Assembly (NCBI GenBank): GCA_009886625.1
Contig: QXZA01000008.1
Coordinates: 34,874-98,873 of the forward strand
Direction: 5' to 3'
Source: Flavobacteriaceae bacterium
Lineage (GTDB): Bacteria; Bacteroidota; Bacteroidia; Flavobacteriales; Flavobacteriaceae
Length of the DNA: 64,000 nucleotides
Shown here: one piece after another, positions 46,517 through 55,167 of the stretch
How the letters are laid out: every line of letters starts with the position of its first letter
Numbering within the stretch: the first letter of the stretch is position 1
Notes under the pieces: generated by a model
Told to the model about the DNA's origin: nothing
Seen by the model: only the letters and a program-made list of their open reading frames with translations
The model's database searches: none
Program-made: the position numbers and the translations under genes

Positions 46517-47173
46517 TTATTGTCGTTTAAACGACTCCCAAAAAGCATAGGTTACGCCAAGTTGTATACCCTTAGTGTTATTCGTTTCTATTTGAGTTAG
46601 CGGGCTTGTCTTTTTTGCCCAACGGTAATTAAAATAGGCATAAAAGCGTTTCCAAAAATGATATCCTCCTTGCACAACAAAACCATAACTATTGGCAAAA
46701 ACTCCTTTTGGGTAAGCGTGACTATTTGAAGTATCGTTTAGTGAAACGGTTTTTAGACCTTCTTGAAAACGATTGTAAAGTGCTCCGAAACCAAGACTTA
46801 CTTTTTCGGTAGGATGAACACGAAGAAAAAGAGGAAAACTAATGTACTTAAGTTGATCTTTTCCAAGGGAATCGGAAATAGGATATGAATAGCTTATCGG
46901 AGTAAAATTTGCTCCCGTAACCAGGCCTACACTTTTTGAAAAACGGTATTCAAGGTGAAATAGCGCTCCCAAGGCTATTGTAGGGGATGTGGTACTTAAA
47001 TCCGTATTGATTCGATTTATTTCAGTTCCCGCATAAAGGCTCCATTTAGAGTAACTTTGGCCTAAGCTGGGACCTTTACTGTATTGTTGAATTAGCAAGT
47101 CACCCCCCTGAGCAAAAGTAGCTGAAGCCACTAAAAGAATTAGAAGAAAAAAACACAATGAATAATTGGACAT
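46517..47173 (-). CDS. outer-membrane beta-barrel protein
   Basis: 218 aa. The signal peptide (LCFFLLILLVASATFAQG) is followed by alternating amphipathic strands ending in an aromatic residue near the C-terminus (GIQLGVTYAFWESFK). No enzymatic motif. It probably belongs to the porin-like OMP_b-brl group; the substrate is unknown. It is convergent with the plug-like lipoprotein. Confidence 0.65.
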   Translation of the reverse strand: MSNYSLCFFLLILLVASATFAQGGDLLIQQYSKGPSLGQSYSKWSLYAGTEINRINTDLSTTSPTIALGALFHLEYRFSKSVGLVTGANFTPISYSYPISDSLGKDQLKYISFPLFLRVHPTEKVSLGFGALYNRFQEGLKTVSLNDTSNSHAYPKGVFANSYGFVVQGGYHFWKRFYAYFNYRWAKKTSPLTQIETNNTKGIQLGVTYAFWESFKRQ

Positions 47174-47280
47174 GCTCCAGCTTTACTTTGATAACCTTTT
47201 TTTTTGACAAAAATTGTCTTTAGAAATAAAGTAATGGGAGTTTTTTTGGAGGGTACATCATCTATTTTAAGCAAGACTTT

Positions 47281-47478
47281 CTATTCGTACTGATAGAGAT
47301 CCCCGTTTTTTTTGATGTATTGTTTTTTATCCAAATCATACAGGGTTCCTGTTTTTTGATCAATAATTTTATTCCCTTCAATGTGAGAATATCGATTCGT
47401 AGAAAGACCAAAGTACAAGAATATACCAAGGATCAAACTACCGATGAGGATTGCGTAAGAGGTTGGGAGACTTTTCAT
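47281..47478 (-). CDS. small single-helix membrane protein, unknown function
   Basis: 65 aa: a short N-terminus, one membrane helix (YAILIGSLILGIFLYFGL), then a polar tail containing IIDQKTGTLYDLDKKQYIKK. I do not recognise the family. It is followed upstream on the same strand by an even smaller membrane ORF. Confidence 0.55.
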   Translation of the reverse strand: MKSLPTSYAILIGSLILGIFLYFGLSTNRYSHIEGNKIIDQKTGTLYDLDKKQYIKKNGDLYQYE

Positions 47479-47514
47479 AAGGTTTAAATTAATAAATCAA
47501 AAATCGATTTAGCG

Positions 47515-47595
47515 TTATGATTTATTCATATCTACAACAATGATAATTAGGGTGATTATTGTTGTAATAACTACAGTAACGGCAACTAGTGTCAT
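47515..47595 (-). CDS. 26-aa hydrophobic micropeptide
   Basis: An ATG-started 26-codon frame encodes one continuous membrane-spanning stretch (LVAVTVVITTIITLIIIVV) ending DMNKS. A TATCTTTA element (complement of 47612-47619), close to TAnnTTTG, sits 16 nt upstream of the ATG on the same strand. The compositional purity and promoter spacing suggest a real small membrane protein, but the frame is short enough to be chance. The remaining ~200 bp to the GMC gene holds nothing I recognise. Confidence 0.4.
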   Translation of the reverse strand: MTLVAVTVVITTIITLIIIVVDMNKS

Positions 47596-47796
47596 AAAAT
47601 TTATATTTTTTTAAAGATAGTAATTCTTTGAAAACTACCTTTTTATTTTTTTAGCATCTATGAACGACAATAGAGTAAAAGGTGAAATTAAATTAGTAGG
47701 CTTATAGCGATTTTAAATCACGGTGAGATTCCTATATTGAAGGATAAGAGGAAAGAAGGTTTAGTTTACACTTTTTTTACGTCAATATATCCAAAA

Positions 47797-49488
47797 CTAA
47801 ATAAGCTCTTTTTTCATTTGTTCTATAGCATAATTTGCCGCCCTTGCAGTGATAGCCATAAAGGTTAAAGAAGGGTTTTGTGTACTGGTTGAGGTCATAC
47901 AGGCACCATCGGTAACAAAAACATTTTTACATTCATGTAATTGATTCCAGCCATTTAGTAAGGAGGTTTTGGGATCTTTCCCCATTCTAACTCCACCCAT
48001 TTCATGGATATCGTTTCCTGGTCTTCTTTTGTTATCATTGGTTTGTATGTTGACAAATCCTGCTTTAGTGAACATTTCTGTAAACTGTTCAAAAAAGTCT
48101 TGAATCATTTTTTCGTCATTTTCATCATAGTCAACGTCAATGTTTAGCAAAGGAATTCCCCATTCATCCACTTTCTCATGGTCTAAGCTAACTTGATTGG
48201 ATGCTTTTGGAATGGTCTCCCCCATCATATGAGAGTTTACATTCCAAACCCCAGTTTCTTTGGTTTGAAGTAATTGGTCTTTTAAGTTTTGACCAAATCC
48301 CTCACGATCGGTTTCTCTTTCAGGACTGGCACCAAAGCCTGCCGCATATCCTCTTAAAAAATCAGTTTCTTGTTTGTACACATTTCTAAAGCGAGGAACA
48401 TAGTGGGAAGTAGGTTTCGCACCTTCTATTATTCGGTCTGGAAACCCTTTATATTGTGCATTGATAGTGGCCCTGTAATTGTGAAACGCAATGTATTTTC
48501 CCATAAGGCCATTATCATTTCCTAGGCCATTAGGAAAACGCTTGGATTTAGAATTAAGCAAGATCAAATTGGTGTTCAATGTGGCAGCAGTTACAAATAC
48601 TACTTTGGCAAAATAGTCTTGACTTTCTTTGGTTTTGGCGTCAATCACTCTAACTCCTATGGCTTTTTGTAGTGTTTCATCATATAAAACAGAATGCACC
48701 ACCGAATTGGGTTTTAAAGTCAGGTTTCCTGTTTTTAACGCCCAAGGGATTAAGGTTGAATTGGCATTAAAATACCCCCCCAATGGACATCCTCTTTGGC
48801 AAATTCTCCGACTCATACACAGCCCTCTTCCTTGTTCAACAAATTGAGGTTTACTTTCTGTCAAATGCGCGCAACGACCATAAATTACATGTCGATCGTC
48901 ATAGTGCTTTTTCATTTCAGCACTAAAGTATTCTTCTACTACATTAGATTCCCATGGTTTTAAAAAATCACCATCTGGTAAAGTGTCTAGGCCATCTTTA
49001 TTTCCACTTACCCCCACAAACTGTTCTACATAAGTGTACCAGGGTTCAAGATCATTATATCGTATAGGCCAATCCACAGCAAAACCATCTCTAGCGGGAC
49101 CTTCAAAATCATATTGACTCCAGCGTTGTACTTGTCGCGCCCACATAATAGATTTTCCACCCACCTGATATCCTCTAAGCCAGTCAAAAGGTTTTTTCTG
49201 TACATAAGGGTGCTCTTTATCTTTAACAAAGAAATGCTTGGCATCTTCTCTATACGCATAACAGCTGCTAGCTATAGGATTTTCTTCCATATCTTGAGCT
49301 GTCAATCGTCCTCGATGTTTAAATTCCCAAGGCTGCATATTGGTTGTAGGATAATCTTTAAGATGTTCTACATTGGGACCACGTTCTAATAAAAGAGTTT
49401 TAAAGCCTTGTTCACTGAATTCTTTTGCAGCCCAGCCACCTGACATTCCAGCACCTACAACGATTGTATCAAAGGTATTTGATTTCAT
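47797..49488 (-). CDS. GMC family oxidoreductase (FAD-dependent sugar/alcohol dehydrogenase large subunit)
   Basis: 563 aa. The N-terminal FAD-binding dinucleotide fold is DTIVVGAGMSGGWAAKEF...LLLERGP. Further features are VGGKSIMWARQVQRWS, three clustered cysteines in CMSRRICQRGCPLGG, and the C-terminal GMC_oxred_C with HEMGGVRMG (catalytic His region), FVTDGACMTSTSTQNPSLT. It forms a pair with the small Tat-signal subunit encoded just upstream on the same strand, as in gluconate-2-dehydrogenase-like enzymes. It likely oxidises a sugar or polyol in the periplasm and rides with the Tat-exported small subunit. Confidence 0.92.
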   Translation of the reverse strand: MKSNTFDTIVVGAGMSGGWAAKEFSEQGFKTLLLERGPNVEHLKDYPTTNMQPWEFKHRGRLTAQDMEENPIASSCYAYREDAKHFFVKDKEHPYVQKKPFDWLRGYQVGGKSIMWARQVQRWSQYDFEGPARDGFAVDWPIRYNDLEPWYTYVEQFVGVSGNKDGLDTLPDGDFLKPWESNVVEEYFSAEMKKHYDDRHVIYGRCAHLTESKPQFVEQGRGLCMSRRICQRGCPLGGYFNANSTLIPWALKTGNLTLKPNSVVHSVLYDETLQKAIGVRVIDAKTKESQDYFAKVVFVTAATLNTNLILLNSKSKRFPNGLGNDNGLMGKYIAFHNYRATINAQYKGFPDRIIEGAKPTSHYVPRFRNVYKQETDFLRGYAAGFGASPERETDREGFGQNLKDQLLQTKETGVWNVNSHMMGETIPKASNQVSLDHEKVDEWGIPLLNIDVDYDENDEKMIQDFFEQFTEMFTKAGFVNIQTNDNKRRPGNDIHEMGGVRMGKDPKTSLLNGWNQLHECKNVFVTDGACMTSTSTQNPSLTFMAITARAANYAIEQMKKELI

Positions 49489-49500
49489 AAATAAAGTTTT

Positions 49501-50010
49501 TTAAACGGGCACATTTCCCAAATACCGTCCTGGCATGAATTCATATGACAAATAATTTTTCATATACTTTTCGGAGGACTCAAAATGGAGTAATGAATAA
49601 TTTTTTAATGTTTCAAGAAAACGAGTAATGACTCCTTCCCCCTCAAAATGTAGTTTTAAAAAGGCTAGTTGATCTTCGGGAGTGAGCATTTCCATTTTAA
49701 TTTCTTTAGTAGGAGAAAGGGAAAGTTGAATTTTTTCAAAACCCAATAAAAATTCAGCTTGCTCTTCTGAAGTAAGACAATCATTTACTTGAGTCAACAC
49801 AAAATTTTGGCGTATCTCAGGCGTAGGAAAATTTTCAATATCTTCAGGAAGAATGCAATTACATAACCATCCTATTAAATCCTGTTGTTCTTTTTTTATG
49901 TTGGGTAAATTGGAAAAAACAATTTCTGGGGTTAAACTACATGCATAGGGAATGAGTGTTAATCCACCTGCGATAAGCCCAACATTTTTAATTGCATCTC
50001 TTCTATTCAT
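49501..50010 (-). CDS. gluconate 2-dehydrogenase subunit 3 family protein (Tat substrate)
   Basis: 169 aa. The twin-arginine signal is NRRDAIKNVGLIAGGLTLIP. The rest matches the small gamma-like subunit: WLCNCILPEDIENFPTPEIRQNFV, CLTSEEQAEFLLGFEK, and a tail YLSYEFMPGRYLGNVPV typical of the family. Together with the GMC protein 12 nt downstream it forms a membrane-linked dehydrogenase. The tatA gene at 4706-4897 would provide the exporter. Confidence 0.88.
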   Translation of the reverse strand: MNRRDAIKNVGLIAGGLTLIPYACSLTPEIVFSNLPNIKKEQQDLIGWLCNCILPEDIENFPTPEIRQNFVLTQVNDCLTSEEQAEFLLGFEKIQLSLSPTKEIKMEMLTPEDQLAFLKLHFEGEGVITRFLETLKNYSLLHFESSEKYMKNYLSYEFMPGRYLGNVPV

Positions 50011-50109
50011 GACCTTGGTCTTCTTTGATAAATTATAGTACTTAAATTTAGCATTTTAAATGGATTTATCCCAAGTAATTAAATAAAACCATAGCACTCT
50101 TTAATTAAG

Positions 50110-50117
50110 TACTTTTG
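50110..50117 (+). promoter_or_regulatory. -7 promoter box (TACTTTTG) of the S1-like RNA-binding protein gene
   Basis: An exact TAnnTTTG box 18 nt before the ATG at 50136. A TTG start codon at 50115 lies within this box, which argues for the ATG instead. Confidence 0.55.
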
Positions 50118-50135
50118 CAACAAATTATTCATCGT

Positions 50136-50558
50136 ATGGAATTTGAAATAGGAGATCAAGTAGAAATCATAATTGGAAGAGAAACAGACTTGGGGTTTAA
50201 TGTTATAATCAATGAATCTTTTGAAGGGCTTCTTTATAAAAATGAAGTCTTTGAACCCTTAGAAAGAAATTCTAGAAGGACCGCCTACATTAAAAAAATT
50301 AGGGAAGACGGAAAATTTGACATCTCCCTTCAATTGCAAGGATTTTTACATGTTATTGACACACATTGTAAAAAAATAATGAGACATTTAGAGAAGTCAG
50401 GGGATTTATACTTGACGGACAAAAGCAGTCCTGAAGAAATTTTACAGGAGCTTCACTTAAGTAAAAAAGCGTTTAAAAAAGCCATCGGTGTTTTATATAA
50501 AAAAAAGAAAATAAAGTTGGAAAAAGACCGAATTGTATTACTGTCAATTAAAGAATAA
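50136..50558 (+). CDS. CvfB-like S1/winged-helix RNA-binding protein, short form
   Basis: 140 aa. It begins MEFEIGDQVEIIIGRETDLG and contains the third S1-like domain (GFNVIINESFEGLLYKNEVF, VKKIREDGKFDISLQ-like) and a C-terminal winged helix (SSPEEILQELHLSKKAFKKAIGVLYKKKK), which correspond to the last half of CvfB (~280 aa). The first two S1 domains are missing. This is either a genuine short family or a truncation; no remnant of the missing half is visible upstream. Confidence 0.75.
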   Translation: MEFEIGDQVEIIIGRETDLGFNVIINESFEGLLYKNEVFEPLERNSRRTAYIKKIREDGKFDISLQLQGFLHVIDTHCKKIMRHLEKSGDLYLTDKSSPEEILQELHLSKKAFKKAIGVLYKKKKIKLEKDRIVLLSIKE

Positions 50559-50567
50559 AGAATCAGA

Positions 50568-51596
50568 ATGGAAATAGGAATTGACAGTTTTGCAGCAGTA
50601 GATATCACCAAAGGAACCCCATCCTCAATTGAGAGGGTAAATGCAATTTCAGAATTGATAGATCGCATTATTTATGCCGATCAAGTAGGGATAGACTTTT
50701 TTGGAATTGGAGAGCATCATCGAGAAGAGTTTTTAGATTCGGCACCGCATATGATTTTGGCTGCTGCGGCAGCAAAAACAGAACGAATTAGATTAGGAAG
50801 TGCTGTAGCTGTTTTGAGTGCTGCAGATCCAGTTCGTGTTTTTCAAAATTATGCAACCTTAGATTTGATCAGTTCAGGACGTGCTGAAATGGTTGTTGGA
50901 AGAGGTTCTTTTTCAGAATCATTTCCTTTGTTCGGGTTTCAGTTTGAGGATTATGACGCACTTTTCAAAGAAAAATTAGAATTGCTTTTAAAGATACGTT
51001 CTTCAGAAGTTGTGACCTGGTCTGGAAAGTATCGAGCTCCATTAAATGAGCAACGAATTACTCCCCGTCCTTTACAAAAAAAAATACCCGTTTGGCTGGG
51101 TGTAGGTGGAACTCCGGCCTCATTTGAACGTGCTGGAAGTATGGGTTTACCCCTAATGGTTGCAATTATAGGCGGAGAAACACACCGTTTTAGACCCTTG
51201 ATTGACTTATATCGAAAAGCAGGCGCTGCATCTGGTTATGCTCCTGAAGATCTTAAAGTAGGGATCCACTCCTTAGGATATGTGGCACCAACCAAAGACC
51301 AAGCGGTTGAAGAATACTTTCCTGGCTATGCTCATAATTTTACAAGGATTGGGAAAGAAAGAGGATGGCCTCCTGTAACCTTGGAACGTTTTGCCGCGCA
51401 AAATAGACGAACAGGTGCCTTGCTAGTAGGAGATCCAGAAGAAGTGGCAGAAAAGATTTTAGGCCATAGTGCTGTTTTGGGAGGCATTAGCCGACTTACT
51501 TTTCAATTGGACAATGCCAACTTAACACACGATCAATTAAAAAACACCATGCGCCTGATTGCAGAAAAAGTGATGCCAATAATCAATGGAGGATAA
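50568..51596 (+). CDS. LLM class flavin-dependent oxidoreductase
   Basis: 342 aa, luciferase-like TIM barrel. It starts MEIGIDSFAAVDITKG, with GIGEHHREEFLDSAPHMILAAAA, SAVAVLSAADPVRVFQNYATLDLISSGRAEMVVGRGS and ITPRPLQKKIPVWLGVGGTPASFERAG, the standard segments of FMN-dependent alkanal-monooxygenase-like oxidoreductases. It uses FMN, supplied by a reductase; substrate unknown. It is preceded by the S1-like gene (9 nt) and followed by DoxX. Confidence 0.88.
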   Translation: MEIGIDSFAAVDITKGTPSSIERVNAISELIDRIIYADQVGIDFFGIGEHHREEFLDSAPHMILAAAAAKTERIRLGSAVAVLSAADPVRVFQNYATLDLISSGRAEMVVGRGSFSESFPLFGFQFEDYDALFKEKLELLLKIRSSEVVTWSGKYRAPLNEQRITPRPLQKKIPVWLGVGGTPASFERAGSMGLPLMVAIIGGETHRFRPLIDLYRKAGAASGYAPEDLKVGIHSLGYVAPTKDQAVEEYFPGYAHNFTRIGKERGWPPVTLERFAAQNRRTGALLVGDPEEVAEKILGHSAVLGGISRLTFQLDNANLTHDQLKNTMRLIAEKVMPIINGG

Positions 51597-51990
51597 TACA
51601 AGTCAAATGAAAGGATCTAAAGCGATTCGTTACAGTATTTCGCTTCTTTTCCCACTTGTGGGAATTACCCACTTTACGCATCCCTCTTTTTTTGAATCTA
51701 TAGTCCCTCCTGTGCTTCCTTGGCCCTTGTTTTGGGTCTATAGTAGTGGATTTTTTGAAATACTTTTTGGAATTGGATTGATGACATCCTTTAGAAAATA
51801 TGCTGCCTATGGGCTAATATTACTTTTGATTGCTGTTTTTCCGGCAAATATTTATTTAGCTGTAAGTCCAGTAGCTCAGGAGGCATTAGCAACATCCCAA
51901 ACCATAGCCGTTATTAGACTCCCCTTTCAATTTCTTTTTATTTGGATGGTCTACAGCCAAACACGGGTATCCGAACATATTAAATCATAA
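51586..51990 (+). CDS. DoxX-like membrane protein
   Basis: 134 aa from ATG 51586, overlapping the LLM gene by 11 nt; an ATG at 51607 giving 127 aa is equally plausible. Four hydrophobic helices: ISLLFPLVGITHF, LFWVYSSGFFEILFGIGLM, AAYGLILLLIAVFPANIYL and LPFQFLFIWMVY. This resembles the small DoxX/YphA family. The role is probably membrane-associated redox or unknown. The pairing with the flavin oxidoreductase suggests one operon. Confidence 0.8.
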   Translation: MEDNTSQMKGSKAIRYSISLLFPLVGITHFTHPSFFESIVPPVLPWPLFWVYSSGFFEILFGIGLMTSFRKYAAYGLILLLIAVFPANIYLAVSPVAQEALATSQTIAVIRLPFQFLFIWMVYSQTRVSEHIKS

Positions 51991-52002
51991 TTCTAGACAA
52001 AA

Positions 52003-52212
52003 ATGAACGAAGAAGACAAGAATAAAATCAAAGCTTACAGCAAGCAAACTCCTTTATATTTGAGTAGAAGAAAATTCGATTCAGAAGGGGCCTTAGTTGA
52101 AGTTCAATGTCTAGGGTGCAAGAAATTCAAACCTCTTGAAGCCTATTCCAAAAACAAAATACAAATTGATGGAATAGAAATTAAATGCAAACAGTGTAAA
52201 CAAAGTAAATAA
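52003..52212 (+). CDS. small double-CxxC (zinc-ribbon-like) protein
   Basis: 69 aa. Two CxxC pairs, QCLGCKKF and KCKQCKQSK, about 27 residues apart, fit a zinc ribbon. A basic and hydrophilic character suggests nucleic-acid or protein binding. I do not recognise the family. It is followed 6 nt later by the Gre-like gene. Confidence 0.65.
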   Translation: MNEEDKNKIKAYSKQTPLYLSRRKFDSEGALVEVQCLGCKKFKPLEAYSKNKIQIDGIEIKCKQCKQSK

Positions 52213-52218
52213 GGTTTT

Positions 52219-52665
52219 ATGCTCAAAGATCTACTTTTTGCTCATTGTCAACACTATGTTGAAGCCAAACATCTTCTTTTAGAAAAGCAGAAAGAGGCCT
52301 TACAATTGGCCTTAACCTCAGAGAGTAAAAGTTCAGCTGGGGACAAGCATGAAACAGGAAGAGCAATGATTCAATTGGAAAGAGAAAAATTAGGAAATCA
52401 AATTGCAGAAGTAGAACTTAACCAACAAAAAATCAATGCATTAAAAAACCATAAAAGGACCGAAAGTGTTACTATAGGATCTATTGTTCTTACAGACCAA
52501 GCAAATTATTTTATTGCTATAGCTGCGGATTTTTGTGAGCTTGAAGAAAAAAAATATTATTGTATCTCACCACAAAGCCCCATAGGGGTCCGTTTATTAG
52601 GTAAAAAAGTAAGAGATCAGATTGAATTCAATGCACGTTCAAGTACTCTTTTAGAGATTCTTTAA
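52219..52665 (+). CDS. GreA/GreB-like C-terminal-domain protein
   Basis: 148 aa. An N-terminal coiled coil carries SKSSAGDKHETGRAMIQLEREKLGNQI, a motif of Gre-like proteins in Bacteroidota, and a C-terminal FKBP-like fold has IGSIVLTDQANYFIAIAADF, YYCISPQSPIGVRLLGKKVRDQIEF. The P-x-S-P-x-G-x-x-L-x-G-K segment is the Gre C-terminal signature. It may bind RNA polymerase. Its 3' end is convergent with the ABC exporter. Databases sometimes call it 3-oxoacyl-ACP synthase, which the sequence does not support. Confidence 0.72.
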   Translation: MLKDLLFAHCQHYVEAKHLLLEKQKEALQLALTSESKSSAGDKHETGRAMIQLEREKLGNQIAEVELNQQKINALKNHKRTESVTIGSIVLTDQANYFIAIAADFCELEEKKYYCISPQSPIGVRLLGKKVRDQIEFNARSSTLLEIL

Positions 52666-52666
52666 T

Positions 52667-54403
52667 TTACATCCTGGTTTGATAGGTATAGAGTTCATAA
52701 TACCTTCCTTTTGCTTTGATCAGTTCATCATGCTTTCCGTTTTCTACGACATCTCCCTCTTCAATGACCAGAATTTGATCGGCCATTTGAATAGTGCTCA
52801 AGCGGTGAGCAATAACAAAGGTGGTTCTATTTTGCATTAAAACATTTAAACTTTTTTGAATAAAGGCTTCACTTTGTGTGTCTAAGTTAGATGTAGCTTC
52901 ATCTAAAATAACGATCTTAGGTCGAGCCAATAATGCACGAGCAATTGAAATTCGCTGTCTTTGTCCACCCGAAAGCTTTACCCCTCTTTCTCCTATTAAG
53001 GTGTCTAAACCATCATCAAAACGGTCAGTAAATTCATTGACATAGGCACCTTCTACTGCTTGTAAAAGCTCTTCTTCGGTGGCATCTGGACGAGGGAAAA
53101 GAATATTTTCCCTGATGGTTCCTTCATATAAAAAGTCGTCTTGAAGCACAACCCCTAATTGACTTCTAAAACTTTTGAGATTAACTTTTGATAAATCAAC
53201 GCCATCAATTAAAACCTGTCCTGAATTTGGATTCAAAAAAGCGGTTGCAAGACCGGCAATTGTTGATTTTCCAGATCCCGAAGAACCAACCAAGGCGGTG
53301 ACACTTCCTTTTGGAGCTTCAAAAGAAATATCGTGGAGTACTTCTGTTTTATCGTCATAGCTAAAAGAGATGTTTTTAAAGGAAACATTCCCTTCGACTT
53401 GATCTAGGTTAATCGTTCGGATTTCGGGATCATTTTCTTCTGGGAGTCCCATCAATTCTTGAGTTCGGTCCAAGCCAGCAAAGGCTTCCGTGAGTTGACT
53501 TCCTATATTACTCATTTGAACAATTGGGGCAATCATAAACCCTAAAAAGAGTGTAAAGGATACAAACTCCCCATAGGTCATGGTGTTATTCATGATAAAA
53601 TACCCTCCCATTCCCATAATTCCTGCGGAGGCAAGCCCTAATAAAAAAGTAGAAGAACTGGTCATGAATGCTGTAGCGGTCAAACTCTTTTTGACATTTT
53701 GATAAAGTTCATCAACGCCTTTTTCAAAAACTGCTTTTTCTTGATTTTCTGCATTAAACCCCTTAATGACTCTAATTCCATTTAAAGTTTCTGTTAGTCG
53801 TCCGGTTACTTCTGCATTGATTTTTCCACGGGCTCTAAAAATGGGACGGATGAATTTAAACGCTTTCAGGGCAATGCCTGCAAAAATGAGAACAGGAAAA
53901 AGGACAAATAAGGTCATTTGCCCGTTAATTTTAATGAGGATTATCAAAGAAATAATGGCAGTAATACTTCCGCCTATAAGCTGAACTAAACCTGTTCCTA
54001 CAAGATTTCGAACCCCCTCAACATCAGTCATCACTCTAGAAACTAGGGCTCCTGATTTATTATTGTCAAAAAAACTAATGGGAAGTTTAAGTAATTTTTG
54101 TTGAACCTTCGCTCGAAGAATTGAAATTAAATGTTGTGCTTCTACACTTAATAAACGTGTTAACGAGAAGGAACTCACAGATTGAAAAAGTAAAGAAACA
54201 CATACAACAACCAAGAGATAGGTCAGCTCATCGGTGTCTTTGGAAGGAATTACCTCATCAATTAAGGTTTTACTCGCATAAGGAAGAACTAAACCGGATA
54301 AACTACGGACCAAGATTAAGAAAAGACCTAGGGACACAATTTTTCTTCTAGGCCAGATAAACTCTTTAAAGGCCCAGCGAAAAGACACTTTGTTTTTACT
54401 CAT
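52667..54403 (-). CDS. ABC exporter, fused permease and ATPase (MsbA/lipid-drug type)
   Basis: 578 aa, the half-transporter layout. Six N-terminal helices are followed by an ABC domain with Walker A VGSSGSGKSTIAG, the Q-loop region GVVLQDDFLYEGTIREN, the signature LSGGQRQRISIARALLAR, Walker B IVILDEATSNLDTQ and switch His in VIAHRLST. It probably acts as a homodimer at the inner membrane. MsbA-type lipid A export is possible, but the substrate is not determinable. Confidence 0.92.
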   Translation of the reverse strand: MSKNKVSFRWAFKEFIWPRRKIVSLGLFLILVRSLSGLVLPYASKTLIDEVIPSKDTDELTYLLVVVCVSLLFQSVSSFSLTRLLSVEAQHLISILRAKVQQKLLKLPISFFDNNKSGALVSRVMTDVEGVRNLVGTGLVQLIGGSITAIISLIILIKINGQMTLFVLFPVLIFAGIALKAFKFIRPIFRARGKINAEVTGRLTETLNGIRVIKGFNAENQEKAVFEKGVDELYQNVKKSLTATAFMTSSSTFLLGLASAGIMGMGGYFIMNNTMTYGEFVSFTLFLGFMIAPIVQMSNIGSQLTEAFAGLDRTQELMGLPEENDPEIRTINLDQVEGNVSFKNISFSYDDKTEVLHDISFEAPKGSVTALVGSSGSGKSTIAGLATAFLNPNSGQVLIDGVDLSKVNLKSFRSQLGVVLQDDFLYEGTIRENILFPRPDATEEELLQAVEGAYVNEFTDRFDDGLDTLIGERGVKLSGGQRQRISIARALLARPKIVILDEATSNLDTQSEAFIQKSLNVLMQNRTTFVIAHRLSTIQMADQILVIEEGDVVENGKHDELIKAKGRYYELYTYQTRM

Positions 54404-54528
54404 AATTTGCTTTGAACGCTAAATGTAGAGAATTCTTTGTGTTTTAACTAGAGTTGAATTGGAAGTAAAGTGTTTGGCTTAGATTAATTTACTTGCTTAC
54501 CTTTATAAAAACTTTAAATCGTTTTAAA

Positions 54529-55143
54529 ATGAAAAAAGTAATTATATTATTCATTATCATTGGAACCACAAAAGTGTTTTCTCAAGACGTTGATATTCCA
54601 ATAGTCAAAAATATTATAAAATTTGGTGTCAAAGGGGGATTGAATTTCAATGCGCCGAGAGATATTACATTGACATCAAGTCAATTTTCGAACATAGAGG
54701 ATGCTAAAGATCAAGTGAGTGGATTTTATGTGGGTTTTTATTCTCAAATCAAATTATTCATGCTTTATGTGCGACCTGAATTACATTTTACAAAATATAA
54801 CACCAATTTTGACAACATCACAGTGGGTCAATCAAGGATTGAAGCTCCCGTTTCTCTAGGGTTTAAGTTCTTGCCTGTGCTCAGTGGTTTTGCGGGACCA
54901 ACTTTTCGATATCAATTGGCAGGAGATGCTTCGGATTATTCCATAGATAATGTGACCAATAACGCAACACTGGGAATCCATTTTGGTGTTCGAGCTCATT
55001 TTGGAAAACTAGGGGTTGATGTTCGTTACGATCGTGGAATCACAGAGGAAGAGTCAACAATATTGTCAAGTAATAATTTAAATGTTGGAACGATTGATAA
55101 CAGACCAAATCTATTAAGTCTTGGGATTTCCTATGCCTTTTAA
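54529..55143 (+). CDS. PorT-like outer-membrane beta-barrel protein
   Basis: 204 aa from ATG 54529; the TTG at 54493 only extends into the leader. The signal peptide (IILFIIIGTTKVFSQD) is followed by a beta-barrel domain with KFGVKGGLNFNAP, LYVRPELHFTKYNT, LGIHFGVRAHFGKLGVDVRYDRG and a terminal LLSLGISYAF. It resembles the PorT family of Bacteroidota barrels; the function is unspecified. Confidence 0.7.
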   Translation: MKKVIILFIIIGTTKVFSQDVDIPIVKNIIKFGVKGGLNFNAPRDITLTSSQFSNIEDAKDQVSGFYVGFYSQIKLFMLYVRPELHFTKYNTNFDNITVGQSRIEAPVSLGFKFLPVLSGFAGPTFRYQLAGDASDYSIDNVTNNATLGIHFGVRAHFGKLGVDVRYDRGITEEESTILSSNNLNVGTIDNRPNLLSLGISYAF

Positions 55144-55167
55144 ACACTATTTTTTGTAGTAATTCAA

